Shown: piece after piece, positions 8,455-16,334 of the stretch
Layout: each line of letters begins with the position of its first letter
Numbering within the stretch: position 1 is the first letter of the stretch
From: CAZBNB01 sp964493245
Lineage (GTDB): Bacteria; Pseudomonadota; Gammaproteobacteria; Legionellales; Legionellaceae
Length of the DNA: 64,000 bases
NCBI GenBank assembly: GCA_964493245.1
Contig: CAZBNB010000012.1
Span: 4,583-68,582 of the forward strand
Direction of reading: 5' to 3'
Position numbers and translations under genes: made by a program
The notes under the pieces: generated by a model
Databases searched by the model: none
What the model was told of the DNA's origin: nothing
Seen by the model: only the letters and a program-made list of their open reading frames with translations

Positions 8455-10305
8455 TCATCCTCGAATACGAAAATGGCTATAAATTCTCATCGCAAGATCT
8501 TGATTAATGCCATGAACCTTAAGCAATTCGTCAACAGATGCCTTGGTTAACTCACGTAAACCGCCGAATCGGTGTAATAAAGCTTGTTTTCTTTTGGGGC
8601 CAATACCGTTAATTTCATCTAATGCTGATCGCAAACTATCGGTTTGACGTTTTTTGCGATGCGCGGTAATCGCAAAACGATGTGCTTCATCGCGGATAAA
8701 TTGCAAAAAGTGCATCAGTGGCGAATCAGCAGGCAAGGTTTTTTCTTCGTTTGTTTTTGCCATAAAAAAACGCTCAAGACCCGCTTTACGTCCCGGCCCC
8801 TTCGCAATACCAAATAAGATAATATGATCGATACCGAGTTCTGTTAATACACGCTCCGCAGCTGCAACCTGGCCTTTACCACCATCAATCATGAATATAT
8901 CAGGTAAATCATGCGCTTTTAATAAGCGTTCACAACGACGACGTAACACTTGCTCAATCGCCGCATAATCATCGCCTGGGGTAATATCCGTAATATTGAA
9001 ACGTCGATACGCTTGCTTGCAAGCACCTTGTCTATCAAATACAACACATGATGCAACCGTTGCGGCACCTTGAGTGTGACTAATATCCACGCATTCTATC
9101 CGTCGTAACGGTTTAGGGCTGTCTAAAAAAAGCGTTAAGGCTTGCCAGTTATGTGCTAAGGTATCTGCCGAGGTTTGATGTTTTGTCATCATCAAACGTA
9201 AATTATTCATTGCAAAATCAAGCCAACGCGCCTTTTGTCCACGAGGGTTAACCGTAATCTGACATCGTCGCCCCCGTACACGAGACAGCGCTTCCTCAAG
9301 CGCATCTTTTGTATCAAACGCATGATTTGTCACAATTAAACTGGGAATGCGCTCTGGCATGTCCAAATAGTAGTAAGCAACAAATGCGGTAAATACTTGC
9401 TCCCAAAGCAAACTATCGGTTACAAACCATTCGGATTGAGGCACTTTGGGATAAAAAGATTCATTAGACAAGACTTCGCCGTTGCGAATACGCACACATT
9501 GTACACAAGCAAAATGTCGTTGCGCATCTAAAACAATCACATCAGCATCACCACTGATTTGTGTCACGGCTTGCTGCTCTTGAACTAAACGCATTTGCTT
9601 TATTTGATCTCTTAGAATCGTGGCCTCTTCAAATGCTAAATTTGCAACTGCTTTTTGCATTTTTTCAGCTAATTCATTCAAAATTTCTTGCGATTTTCCC
9701 TGCAAAAAAAGTTGTGTATGTTTCAGTGCTTTGCCATAAGCTTCTTTAGAAATATAAGCCGTACAAGGCGCGGTACAACGCTTAATTTGATACTGTAAAC
9801 AAGGCCTTGTTCGCGCATGAAAGAAAGCATCCGTACAACCGCGAATTTGAAAAATTTTTTGGATCATGGTGACTGTTTCACGCACCGCAACAACACTGGG
9901 ATACGGACCATAAAAATCACCCTGTGTCGGTTTTTTTTTACATCGTTTCACTTCAATTCTGGGAAAATCATGTGAGGTATCGATATGGATAAAAGGATAT
10001 GATTTATCATCCCGCATGAGCACATTGTACTTAGGGCGTAATGATTTGATTAAATTGCTCTCAAGTAACAACGCTTCGGTTTCTGTTGCTGTCACTGTGA
10101 CACGAATATCCGCAATTTGTCTTACTAAAGCACGGGTTTTGGGACTGTGATCTTGTTTGGTGAAATAACTACTGACACGTTTTTTTAAATTACCCGCTTT
10201 GCCTACATACAGGATATTATCGGACGCATCAAACATTTGATAAACGCCCGGACATGAAGGCAGTGTTTTAAGATACTTGTCTTTTATGGAGAACTCATCA
10301 CTCAT
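8455..10305 (-). CDS. uvrC: UvrC, excinuclease ABC subunit C
   Basis: Makes the two incisions flanking a lesion held by UvrB. 616 residues from ATG 10303-10305 (MSDEFSIKDKYLKTLP). A longer in-frame reading to 10338 would lie inside letA and is not needed. Visible: N-terminal GIY-YIG nuclease (CPGVYQMFD ... ILYVGKAGNLKKRV), cysteine stretch (ARTRPCLQYQIKRCTAPC), UVR motif (AVANLAFEEATILRDQI), RNase H-like nuclease with ECVDISHTQG and FMIDGGKGQV, and C-terminal helix-hairpin-helix (INGIGPKRKQALLHRFGG). It overlaps the letA stop by 8 bases, the classic uvrY-uvrC arrangement of gammaproteobacteria. Confidence 0.97.
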   Translation of the reverse strand: MSDEFSIKDKYLKTLPSCPGVYQMFDASDNILYVGKAGNLKKRVSSYFTKQDHSPKTRALVRQIADIRVTVTATETEALLLESNLIKSLRPKYNVLMRDDKSYPFIHIDTSHDFPRIEVKRCKKKPTQGDFYGPYPSVVAVRETVTMIQKIFQIRGCTDAFFHARTRPCLQYQIKRCTAPCTAYISKEAYGKALKHTQLFLQGKSQEILNELAEKMQKAVANLAFEEATILRDQIKQMRLVQEQQAVTQISGDADVIVLDAQRHFACVQCVRIRNGEVLSNESFYPKVPQSEWFVTDSLLWEQVFTAFVAYYYLDMPERIPSLIVTNHAFDTKDALEEALSRVRGRRCQITVNPRGQKARWLDFAMNNLRLMMTKHQTSADTLAHNWQALTLFLDSPKPLRRIECVDISHTQGAATVASCVVFDRQGACKQAYRRFNITDITPGDDYAAIEQVLRRRCERLLKAHDLPDIFMIDGGKGQVAAAERVLTELGIDHIILFGIAKGPGRKAGLERFFMAKTNEEKTLPADSPLMHFLQFIRDEAHRFAITAHRKKRQTDSLRSALDEINGIGPKRKQALLHRFGGLRELTKASVDELLKVHGINQDLAMRIYSHFRIRG

Positions 10306-10942
10306 CGGGATGCTCAATGATATGATAACGCAAGGCAAGATAAGTCAATTCAACATCATTTTTAATATCGAGCTTTTCAAAAATTCGATAGCGATAACCA
10401 TTCACCGTTTTCGCACTTAAGAATAAAGACTCACTGATCTCTTGTACGCTCACACCACGTGTAATCATCAACGTCACCTGCATTTCACGCTCGGTCAGTT
10501 GATCAAAAGGCGTTTCTTTACGCGCAACTAAACTGTCAATTGCCATTTTTTGTGCGACTTCGGCACTAAGATAGCGCTCGCCTTTATAGACCTTACGTAT
10601 CGCGGATGCCATCTCTTCTGGGCCTGACTCTTTGGTCAAATATCCCATCGCACCTAGCTGCAAAACGCGTGTGGGCAAAGTGTCTGTACACAGTGCCGTC
10701 ACTGCTATTATTTTAACATTGGGGCTAGATTTATTTAGTCGTCGCGTTACTTCCCAACCATCGATACCCGGCATTTTCATATCCAGTAAAACAACATCTG
10801 GCTGATGGGCTTTCACTAATGCCAAAGCACGCTCACCACTTTCTGCTTCACCGATAACATCCATATCAGGTAAATCTTCCAGCAATCGCCGGATACCCAT
10901 TCTCACCAATGCATGGTCATCAACAATGAGTACCCTAATCAA
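10298..10942 (-). CDS. letA: LetA/UvrY/GacA family response regulator
   Basis: 214 residues: receiver domain with Asp8-Asp9, phosphoacceptor Asp54 (VVLLDMKMPG), Thr81 and Lys103, then a LuxR-type helix-turn-helix (LTEREMQVTLMITRGVSVQEISESLFLSAKTVN). In relatives this regulator pairs with the LetS/BarA/GacS hybrid kinase, absent here, and switches on small RNAs that titrate CsrA/RsmA; in Legionella it starts the transmissive phase. The start codon is TTG (10940-10942): no ATG exists near the conserved N-terminus, and AGGAG lies 9 bases upstream, overlapping the stop of the lipoprotein gene. UvrY and GacA are equally valid names. Confidence 0.92.
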   Translation of the reverse strand: MIRVLIVDDHALVRMGIRRLLEDLPDMDVIGEAESGERALALVKAHQPDVVLLDMKMPGIDGWEVTRRLNKSSPNVKIIAVTALCTDTLPTRVLQLGAMGYLTKESGPEEMASAIRKVYKGERYLSAEVAQKMAIDSLVARKETPFDQLTEREMQVTLMITRGVSVQEISESLFLSAKTVNGYRYRIFEKLDIKNDVELTYLALRYHIIEHPDE

Positions 10943-10954
10943 ACCAGTCTGCTC

Positions 10955-12181
10955 CTATGTTACGATAGAATAAAATGGCGTTAAACCATTCTGAACATTA
11001 CCTTCGTAAAGATTCATTAAAATACCAATGCTGTAGAAAGTTGCTTTCGTACTGATATCATCATCACGAATATAAAACCACCTATCACGGTATCGTACTG
11101 CCATGAAGGCATTACGAGGCTTAACTTTACACGAGTGCACATCAAAAAGATCGGCAACATAAAATTGCCAGTTTAAATATTTTTTACTAGGGAGTTGCGT
11201 ACCAACAATGACGCGATTTTGCTCATCAGCGGGTGTACTAACCCCTTTAGATAAATAAATCAAAATAGTAAACAATGGTTTAGTCTGTACTAATAAAATC
11301 GTTTTCGGCGGAGCAGGTTTAAATTGCAAGCGACTGGGCACAGGTAATAACTTTGATGCGCCTCCCAGCACAAAAGCACTGAGTTGTTCATCTTCTTTGC
11401 TTGATGCTGATGTTGATGGGAGGGGTAAGTTCTGTTGTGGTACAGCGCCTCTCATTGCTGACGTTTTATCTTGTACGACCCAAATGATTGGATTTGTACT
11501 AGAAAAACCCAGCTTTCTTAAAATACCCTGCTTTTTAGGTGAGAGATGACTAAAATCTTTTAATATTAGTTTTACAGCAAATTTTTCATCTAAAACATCC
11601 GGCTCCAGTGTTAACAAGTTTTTATCAATCAAGTAAGACAATAACTTTGCCATACGGACATACTGCATATTCAAAATGTCCTTACTATGCGCAACGCTGG
11701 AAATAGCAATGTTATTTTCATATGAACCAAAACGTAAAACAAAAACACGCAGTAAACGCTCTAAATCAGCAGCCGTGCTGTGAACCATCATGTACAGGAG
11801 GCGTAGATCGACCGGCGTGAGCATTTTTTTTATGAATGCATCGCCTTGTAGTGGCGTATACGTAATGGTAGGCGCCTCTCCGACTGTCACCGAATCTGAT
11901 CCTGAGGTTGAAAAATTAACCGGTGCTGGCACCCAGGTATTATTAACACCGCCGGTAAAGGTGTTCGAGTAGTTAATTTGCGCGATAATATTGTTTACAC
12001 TGAAAAAGTAAGGAATATCTTCGTAACGAACACGAACAATATTTAATAACAGCTGAGACTTATCTCCGTATTGAAGTGCTTCGTTATAGTTATTGCGTGT
12101 TGGTTGTATTCGCTGAGAATCATAATTGACGCAAGACGTAACCAATAAACAGGCTAAAAGTAAACCAATAATGTTTTTCAT
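10955..12181 (-). CDS. Predicted lipoprotein, unknown function
   Basis: 408 residues from the ATG at 12179-12181, preceded by AAGGG; seven residues further upstream are possible but would spoil the signal. MKNIIGLLLACLLVTSC is a lipoprotein signal with lipobox LVTSC. The mature protein begins VNYDSQRIQPTRNNYNEALQ and has the stretch QLLLNIVRVRYEDIPYFFSV, typical of a scattered family of uncharacterised Gram-negative lipoproteins. No catalytic motif is seen; residues 250-280 are low complexity (Pro/Ser rich). It lies 12 bases upstream of letA on the same strand, so it is probably first in the letA-uvrC operon. Whether it works with that pathway is unknown. Confidence 0.8.
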   Translation of the reverse strand: MKNIIGLLLACLLVTSCVNYDSQRIQPTRNNYNEALQYGDKSQLLLNIVRVRYEDIPYFFSVNNIIAQINYSNTFTGGVNNTWVPAPVNFSTSGSDSVTVGEAPTITYTPLQGDAFIKKMLTPVDLRLLYMMVHSTAADLERLLRVFVLRFGSYENNIAISSVAHSKDILNMQYVRMAKLLSYLIDKNLLTLEPDVLDEKFAVKLILKDFSHLSPKKQGILRKLGFSSTNPIIWVVQDKTSAMRGAVPQQNLPLPSTSASSKEDEQLSAFVLGGASKLLPVPSRLQFKPAPPKTILLVQTKPLFTILIYLSKGVSTPADEQNRVIVGTQLPSKKYLNWQFYVADLFDVHSCKVKPRNAFMAVRYRDRWFYIRDDDISTKATFYSIGILMNLYEGNVQNGLTPFYSIVT

Positions 12182-12289
12182 ATATCCCTTACTGAATGAC
12201 ATAGATAATTTATCCGTGATGCATTTACTTCGTCAAGCAACTTTTGAAAAGAAAATAATTCATTATACGGTATGTGAGTCCCAAAGACT

Positions 12290-13111
12290 CTAGCAAGCGT
12301 AAATATGAATGCTGGGATTGGATGGTTCCTCTATTGCAAACAAAGGAGGATACTCTCCAAGCTTTCTAGCCTCGTGCATACAATCTGCAAGACTCTCTGA
12401 GAGCATATTGTAGAGTTGTTGATAGTCTTTAATCACAAAATAAACGGTTTGCATTTCATCAATACGGTATGGTGTACGAAATGCGGTAATGGGATCGAAG
12501 AAAACACGCATCGGCACATGGCTGTCTAAACTATATGCGGTTTCATTCACAGATGACAAAATACCACCACCGTAAATTCGCAATCCTTTTGTTGTTTCGA
12601 TTAATCCAAACTCAACGGTGAACCAAAATAAACGCTGCAATAACGGCCAATCTGACTCAGGAAATTTGAGAACACACTGCGCGTACTCGGACACAAAATC
12701 AGCAAAAACCGGATCCGTCAATAACGGGCAATGCCCAAACAACTCATGAAAAATATCCGGTTCTTGTACATAATCTAAGTGAGCCATAGAACGAATAAAA
12801 GTTGCTCCAGGAAAACGCCGAGCAGCTAATAATTCAAAAAATGCACGAGCAGAAATCAAGGCCGCGACAGGCACAACTTGCCACCCTGTTAGCTTTTGCA
12901 GCTTCGCACTCAATTCGGGTATTTGAGGAATACGATCAGCACAGTACCCTAACTTTTCTATACCAGCAAGATACTCGTCAGCCGCGCGATTTTGAATGAC
13001 TTTGATTTGACGCGTATATAATTTTTCCCAAACCTGATGTTCAGCTTCAGAATATGCAACAAAACCGTCTTTATCAGGTTGATGTGCTGTATACCGACTC
13101 ACAAAGTCCAT
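12290..13111 (-). CDS. phhA: Phenylalanine 4-monooxygenase
   Basis: Converts phenylalanine to tyrosine with tetrahydropterin, O2 and Fe(II). 273 residues from ATG 13109-13111, chosen because GGGAGG lies 4-5 bases upstream. The iron ligands are visible: His122 and His127 in DIFHELFGHCPLL and Glu167 in FWFTVEFGLIE; also the pterin-site stretch LRIYGGGILSS. The length fits the single-domain bacterial enzyme without the ACT regulatory domain of animals. Flanked by the lipoprotein gene and bioC in the same direction, with 108- and 112-base spacers, so probably transcribed on its own. In Legionella relatives such an enzyme feeds tyrosine and pyomelanin metabolism. Confidence 0.95.
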   Translation of the reverse strand: MDFVSRYTAHQPDKDGFVAYSEAEHQVWEKLYTRQIKVIQNRAADEYLAGIEKLGYCADRIPQIPELSAKLQKLTGWQVVPVAALISARAFFELLAARRFPGATFIRSMAHLDYVQEPDIFHELFGHCPLLTDPVFADFVSEYAQCVLKFPESDWPLLQRLFWFTVEFGLIETTKGLRIYGGGILSSVNETAYSLDSHVPMRVFFDPITAFRTPYRIDEMQTVYFVIKDYQQLYNMLSESLADCMHEARKLGEYPPLFAIEEPSNPSIHIYAC

Positions 13112-13223
13112 GCTGCCTCCCATCACGTCAAATATTGCAATACATATTCAGTTTCTACGTCCCGCAGCTTGTCTGCGAGATCCAGAGTTCACTTCACATC
13201 TCTATATTCACAGAAGGTATATT

Positions 13224-14078
13224 TCATTTTTTCTTTAACTGCTCAATGGGAAAATAGGCTTCCATACCCTCAGATGTCCGCCGCTGCAAACCTTTCCAAG
13301 CATGCCCGTAAACCACTTCGTACGTCAATGGTATTTTGTTATCTGACGTCATATATCTTTGCATGGCTACTTCAAAAGTAGACCAAGCTTTTTTTCCTGT
13401 TAAACCGGGATTTCTATTACTATGTACGTTGCGCACACCTTGCGCTTTTAAGGTTTTTAACAATGTGGATAGAGAAGGATACAATGCGGTCAAATTATCC
13501 ATATCCATCACCGGATCAACAAACGCTTCTTTAACCAAACAGTCGCCTACATCATGCATGTCCAAAAAATCGTTCACATGCGCACGCGAATCCGCTTGAT
13601 TAAAAGCATGCCGTAATTCTAAAAAAGTATCTGGTCCTAAAGTAGAAAACATAAAACAACCGCCTGGGCGCAATACGCGATTGATTTCACGAAACAGCGC
13701 TGGCAAAGATGATGCCCAGTGAATGACTTGATTAGAAAAAATCAAATCGAAACAGGCGTCTTGAAAAGGTAATTGTGCCATATCTGCATTCACGAATGAC
13801 AAGTTTCGACGCCATCCTTGTTTTTTTTGTGCACATTGTAACATTTGATGTGCAAAATCTACGCCCAAAACATGGGCATCACGATAACGCTTTTTTAATT
13901 GCTTGGTGAAAAACCCGGGGCCACATCCCAAATCAAGTACATTGAGAGGTTGCATTTTTAAGAGGTCTAAACGCTCAAATAAATGCTGACCAATAGCTTG
14001 CTGCACGGTTGCTACCTGTAAATATTCTTTCGCATGCAGATTAAAAGCCTTGCAAATTTCTTTTTTCAAATTCATCAT
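13224..14078 (-). CDS. bioC: Malonyl-ACP O-methyltransferase BioC
   Basis: SAM-dependent enzyme that methylates malonyl-ACP to start the pimelate moiety of biotin. 284 residues; SAM motif VLDLGCGPGFFTKQL near residue 47, VLGVDFAHQML, and NADMAQLPF / FDLIFSNQVIHW. The C-terminal half has PLTYEVVYGHAWKG, which is highly typical of BioC. Two ATGs stand in tandem at the start (14078 and 14075) and either may be used. The other bio genes are not in the window. Divergent from comF across a 183-base spacer. Confidence 0.92.
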   Translation of the reverse strand: MMNLKKEICKAFNLHAKEYLQVATVQQAIGQHLFERLDLLKMQPLNVLDLGCGPGFFTKQLKKRYRDAHVLGVDFAHQMLQCAQKKQGWRRNLSFVNADMAQLPFQDACFDLIFSNQVIHWASSLPALFREINRVLRPGGCFMFSTLGPDTFLELRHAFNQADSRAHVNDFLDMHDVGDCLVKEAFVDPVMDMDNLTALYPSLSTLLKTLKAQGVRNVHSNRNPGLTGKKAWSTFEVAMQRYMTSDNKIPLTYEVVYGHAWKGLQRRTSEGMEAYFPIEQLKKK

Positions 14079-14261
14079 TCAATCAATGGAAATATTACTA
14101 GACTTTGCTCACTGAGACTCAAGCGAATCGAAAAATTGCTCGATTTTCGGGCTCTAAAACGGGACATACAGATAGCATATGGCCCTCAGAAAGCAGGAAA
14201 TCAAAGCTTCGCAACCAAGATAGTTTCGTGGTGAATAAAGCCTAACAAGTCAGCCAAAAGC

Positions 14262-14948
14262 ATGAGTATAACACACCTTATCAGAAGTCATCTGCCATCT
14301 GTCGCGAAAATCTGCGTACTGTGTAATCAATATCATTTAGATAGCCACGCTGTATGTGATTTTTGCCAAACGTTATTTACCCCTTTGGGGTTAAGTTGTC
14401 AACGATGCGCAATACCGATTAAGACCGGATCGCGTTGTAACAACTGTCTACTTTCAGCTGCTTATATCGATCACGTTATTGTTGCGCACGCTTATAAAGA
14501 GCCATTACGTACACTGCTGCATCAGTTCAAATACCAACAAGGATTATATTTGCAAACAGTGCTCTTACACCTGATGCAACAAGCCTCGTTTGATAGCAGT
14601 GCCACTGATTGTTTGATGCCGGTCCCTATTCATCCTAAACGCTTGCACCAACGCGGGTTTAATCAAGCGGCTATTTTGGCAAAGCAACTGGCCAAAAAAT
14701 ATCATTTACCTTGCTTAACCAACGGTTGTCAAAGAGTTGTTAACAGTTTACCTCAAGCACGTTTAGACAATCACCAACGACAAACCAATTTAAAAAATGC
14801 GTTTCGCGTATCCGCTATTCCATATGCCAGAGTGACGTTGATTGATGATCTTTATACAACAGGCAGTACCGCAAATGAAATTGCTAAAAAATTAAAAGAA
14901 CAGGGTGTATCAACAGTCGATGTATGGTGCTGCGCAAGAGCGATTTAA
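14262..14948 (+). CDS. comF: ComF family protein (phosphoribosyltransferase-like)
   Basis: 228 residues. N-terminal zinc-binding cysteines (CVLCNQ, CDFC, CQRC, CNNC) are followed by a phosphoribosyltransferase fold with the PRPP loop VTLIDDLYTTGST near residue 190 and the family stretch HPKRLHQRGFNQAAILAKQLA. In naturally competent bacteria ComF is needed for DNA uptake across the inner membrane; in E. coli the relative GntX has a different physiology. It is alone on the plus strand, divergent from bioC and ending 6 bases before the PAS-receiver gene end, a tight convergent junction with no visible terminator. Confidence 0.9.
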   Translation: MSITHLIRSHLPSVAKICVLCNQYHLDSHAVCDFCQTLFTPLGLSCQRCAIPIKTGSRCNNCLLSAAYIDHVIVAHAYKEPLRTLLHQFKYQQGLYLQTVLLHLMQQASFDSSATDCLMPVPIHPKRLHQRGFNQAAILAKQLAKKYHLPCLTNGCQRVVNSLPQARLDNHQRQTNLKNAFRVSAIPYARVTLIDDLYTTGSTANEIAKKLKEQGVSTVDVWCCARAI

Positions 14949-14954
14949 CACTGA

Positions 14955-15854
14955 CTAACTTGACTTGAAATCCGTAATTTCGACATCTTGATGATGAAAA
15001 TATCGTTGAATAATTTGTTGCGCTTGATCTTGAGACAGTGGTTTGGTTATTACACCATCCATAAAATAATCACGGCAATCGTATTTGACAACATCGGCTT
15101 GATAGGAGGTGAGTGCAATAATAGTAGCGTGATAAGACGAGCCATTCTCTTTCTCGCGCAACTTTTTGGCCACAATATAACCAGAGGTATCTTGCAAACC
15201 AATATCCATAAAAATCACATCATATTTACCTGGCTCAAATAACTTTTCAGCCGACTCACCTGATTCTGCGGTATCCACATCGCAACCTAAACTGATGAGT
15301 AATGCCTGCTCAACTTTTTGTGCAATCATGTTGTCTTCTACCATCAAAATACGAGGTGCGCGATCAGGAGAAATGATTTCAGACATAACCGGTTTGGGTG
15401 CATGCAAGTAAGAAGTCTCATGCATCGCAATATCTTCCAAAACAACAACCAAACCCATGACTTCTTTTTTCTTATCAAACAATGGAACGCGCGTAGAAAG
15501 ATAGTTTAAAATCATGCTCGTGTTATCTGTGTCTTTGAAAAACTGAATGGGAGGCTCTTTGACTCGATGTTGTGCCTTTCCAGAAAAGATCACTTTCATA
15601 TCATCTAACTTAAAGCTTTCTACTCTTTTTTTGTCCCAATGAGCATGTTTTTCTAAAAGTTGATAAGGAGTCCCATTAAAATCATGCAGATCATTCAAGC
15701 CTAATAGCCGCACAAAATGGTTATTAGCTCCTTTAAGAGCGCAGTTTAAATCAATCCAGTACACCACATTAGGCATGCAGTTGATAATATCCATATAATA
15801 CTGATGAATAGCAACCGAAGTATCTGAAAGTCCTTTTTCTGTCTTCCCTGCCAT
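14955..15854 (-). CDS. PAS-receiver protein without kinase core
   Basis: 299 residues from ATG 15852-15854, with GAGGG upstream overlapping the greA stop; a longer TTG-started reading is less likely. An N-terminal PAS domain (about 20-145, with INCMPNVVYWIDLN, SFKLDDMKVIFSG and MGLVVVLEDIAMHE) is joined by a short linker to a receiver domain (about 167-290) with Glu173-Asp174, phosphoacceptor Asp217 (YDVIFMDIG), and Lys271 (ITKPLS). No HisKA/HATPase region or DNA-binding domain exists, so it must take phosphate from another kinase and signal by protein contact. The receiver is of the kind usually found at the end of hybrid histidine kinases. It lies 8 bases after greA, in the same operon. Confidence 0.85.
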   Translation of the reverse strand: MAGKTEKGLSDTSVAIHQYYMDIINCMPNVVYWIDLNCALKGANNHFVRLLGLNDLHDFNGTPYQLLEKHAHWDKKRVESFKLDDMKVIFSGKAQHRVKEPPIQFFKDTDNTSMILNYLSTRVPLFDKKKEVMGLVVVLEDIAMHETSYLHAPKPVMSEIISPDRAPRILMVEDNMIAQKVEQALLISLGCDVDTAESGESAEKLFEPGKYDVIFMDIGLQDTSGYIVAKKLREKENGSSYHATIIALTSYQADVVKYDCRDYFMDGVITKPLSQDQAQQIIQRYFHHQDVEITDFKSS

Positions 15855-15862
15855 ATTATCCC

Positions 15863-16333
15863 TCAATAGTCGACGGCGATAATCTCGTACTCCACTTCCC
15901 CACCCGGAGTCGATACAATCACCGTATCATCCAAATGTTTACCAATCAAAGCTCGCCCAATCGGTGAGCGATAAGATATTTTGTTAGCTTTAATATCGGC
16001 TTCGTCTTCACCTACAATTTGATACGTAATCTCAGTATCGGTTTCTACGTGACACACGGTCACCATCACACCAAACACAACCTTACCATCATTAGGTAAT
16101 TTACTGATATCAATAATCTGTGCATCAGCAAGCTTCGCTTCTAACTCTTGTATACGGCCCTCAGCAAAACTTTGCTCTTCACGTGCAGCATGATATTCTG
16201 CATTTTCTTTCAAATCACCGTGGGCTCGCGCGACAGCAATTGCTTCGATAATTCTTGGGCGTTCAACGGTTTTTAACCGCAACAGCTCTTGTTGCAATGC
16301 TTTCGCACCTTCAACTGTCATGGGATGTGCCAT
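15863..16333 (-). CDS. greA: Transcription elongation factor GreA
   Basis: 156 residues. Rescues backtracked RNA polymerase by stimulating transcript cleavage through the secondary channel. The N-terminal coiled coil has the family motif HGDLKENAEYHAAREEQ with the acidic tip Asp and Glu, and the C-terminal FKBP-like domain ends VSTPGGEVEYEI. The ATG is one base after the carB stop, giving a tight carB-greA unit as in many gammaproteobacteria. The PAS-receiver gene follows. Confidence 0.96.
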   Translation of the reverse strand: MAHPMTVEGAKALQQELLRLKTVERPRIIEAIAVARAHGDLKENAEYHAAREEQSFAEGRIQELEAKLADAQIIDISKLPNDGKVVFGVMVTVCHVETDTEITYQIVGEDEADIKANKISYRSPIGRALIGKHLDDTVIVSTPGGEVEYEIIAVDY

Positions 16334-16334
16334 A

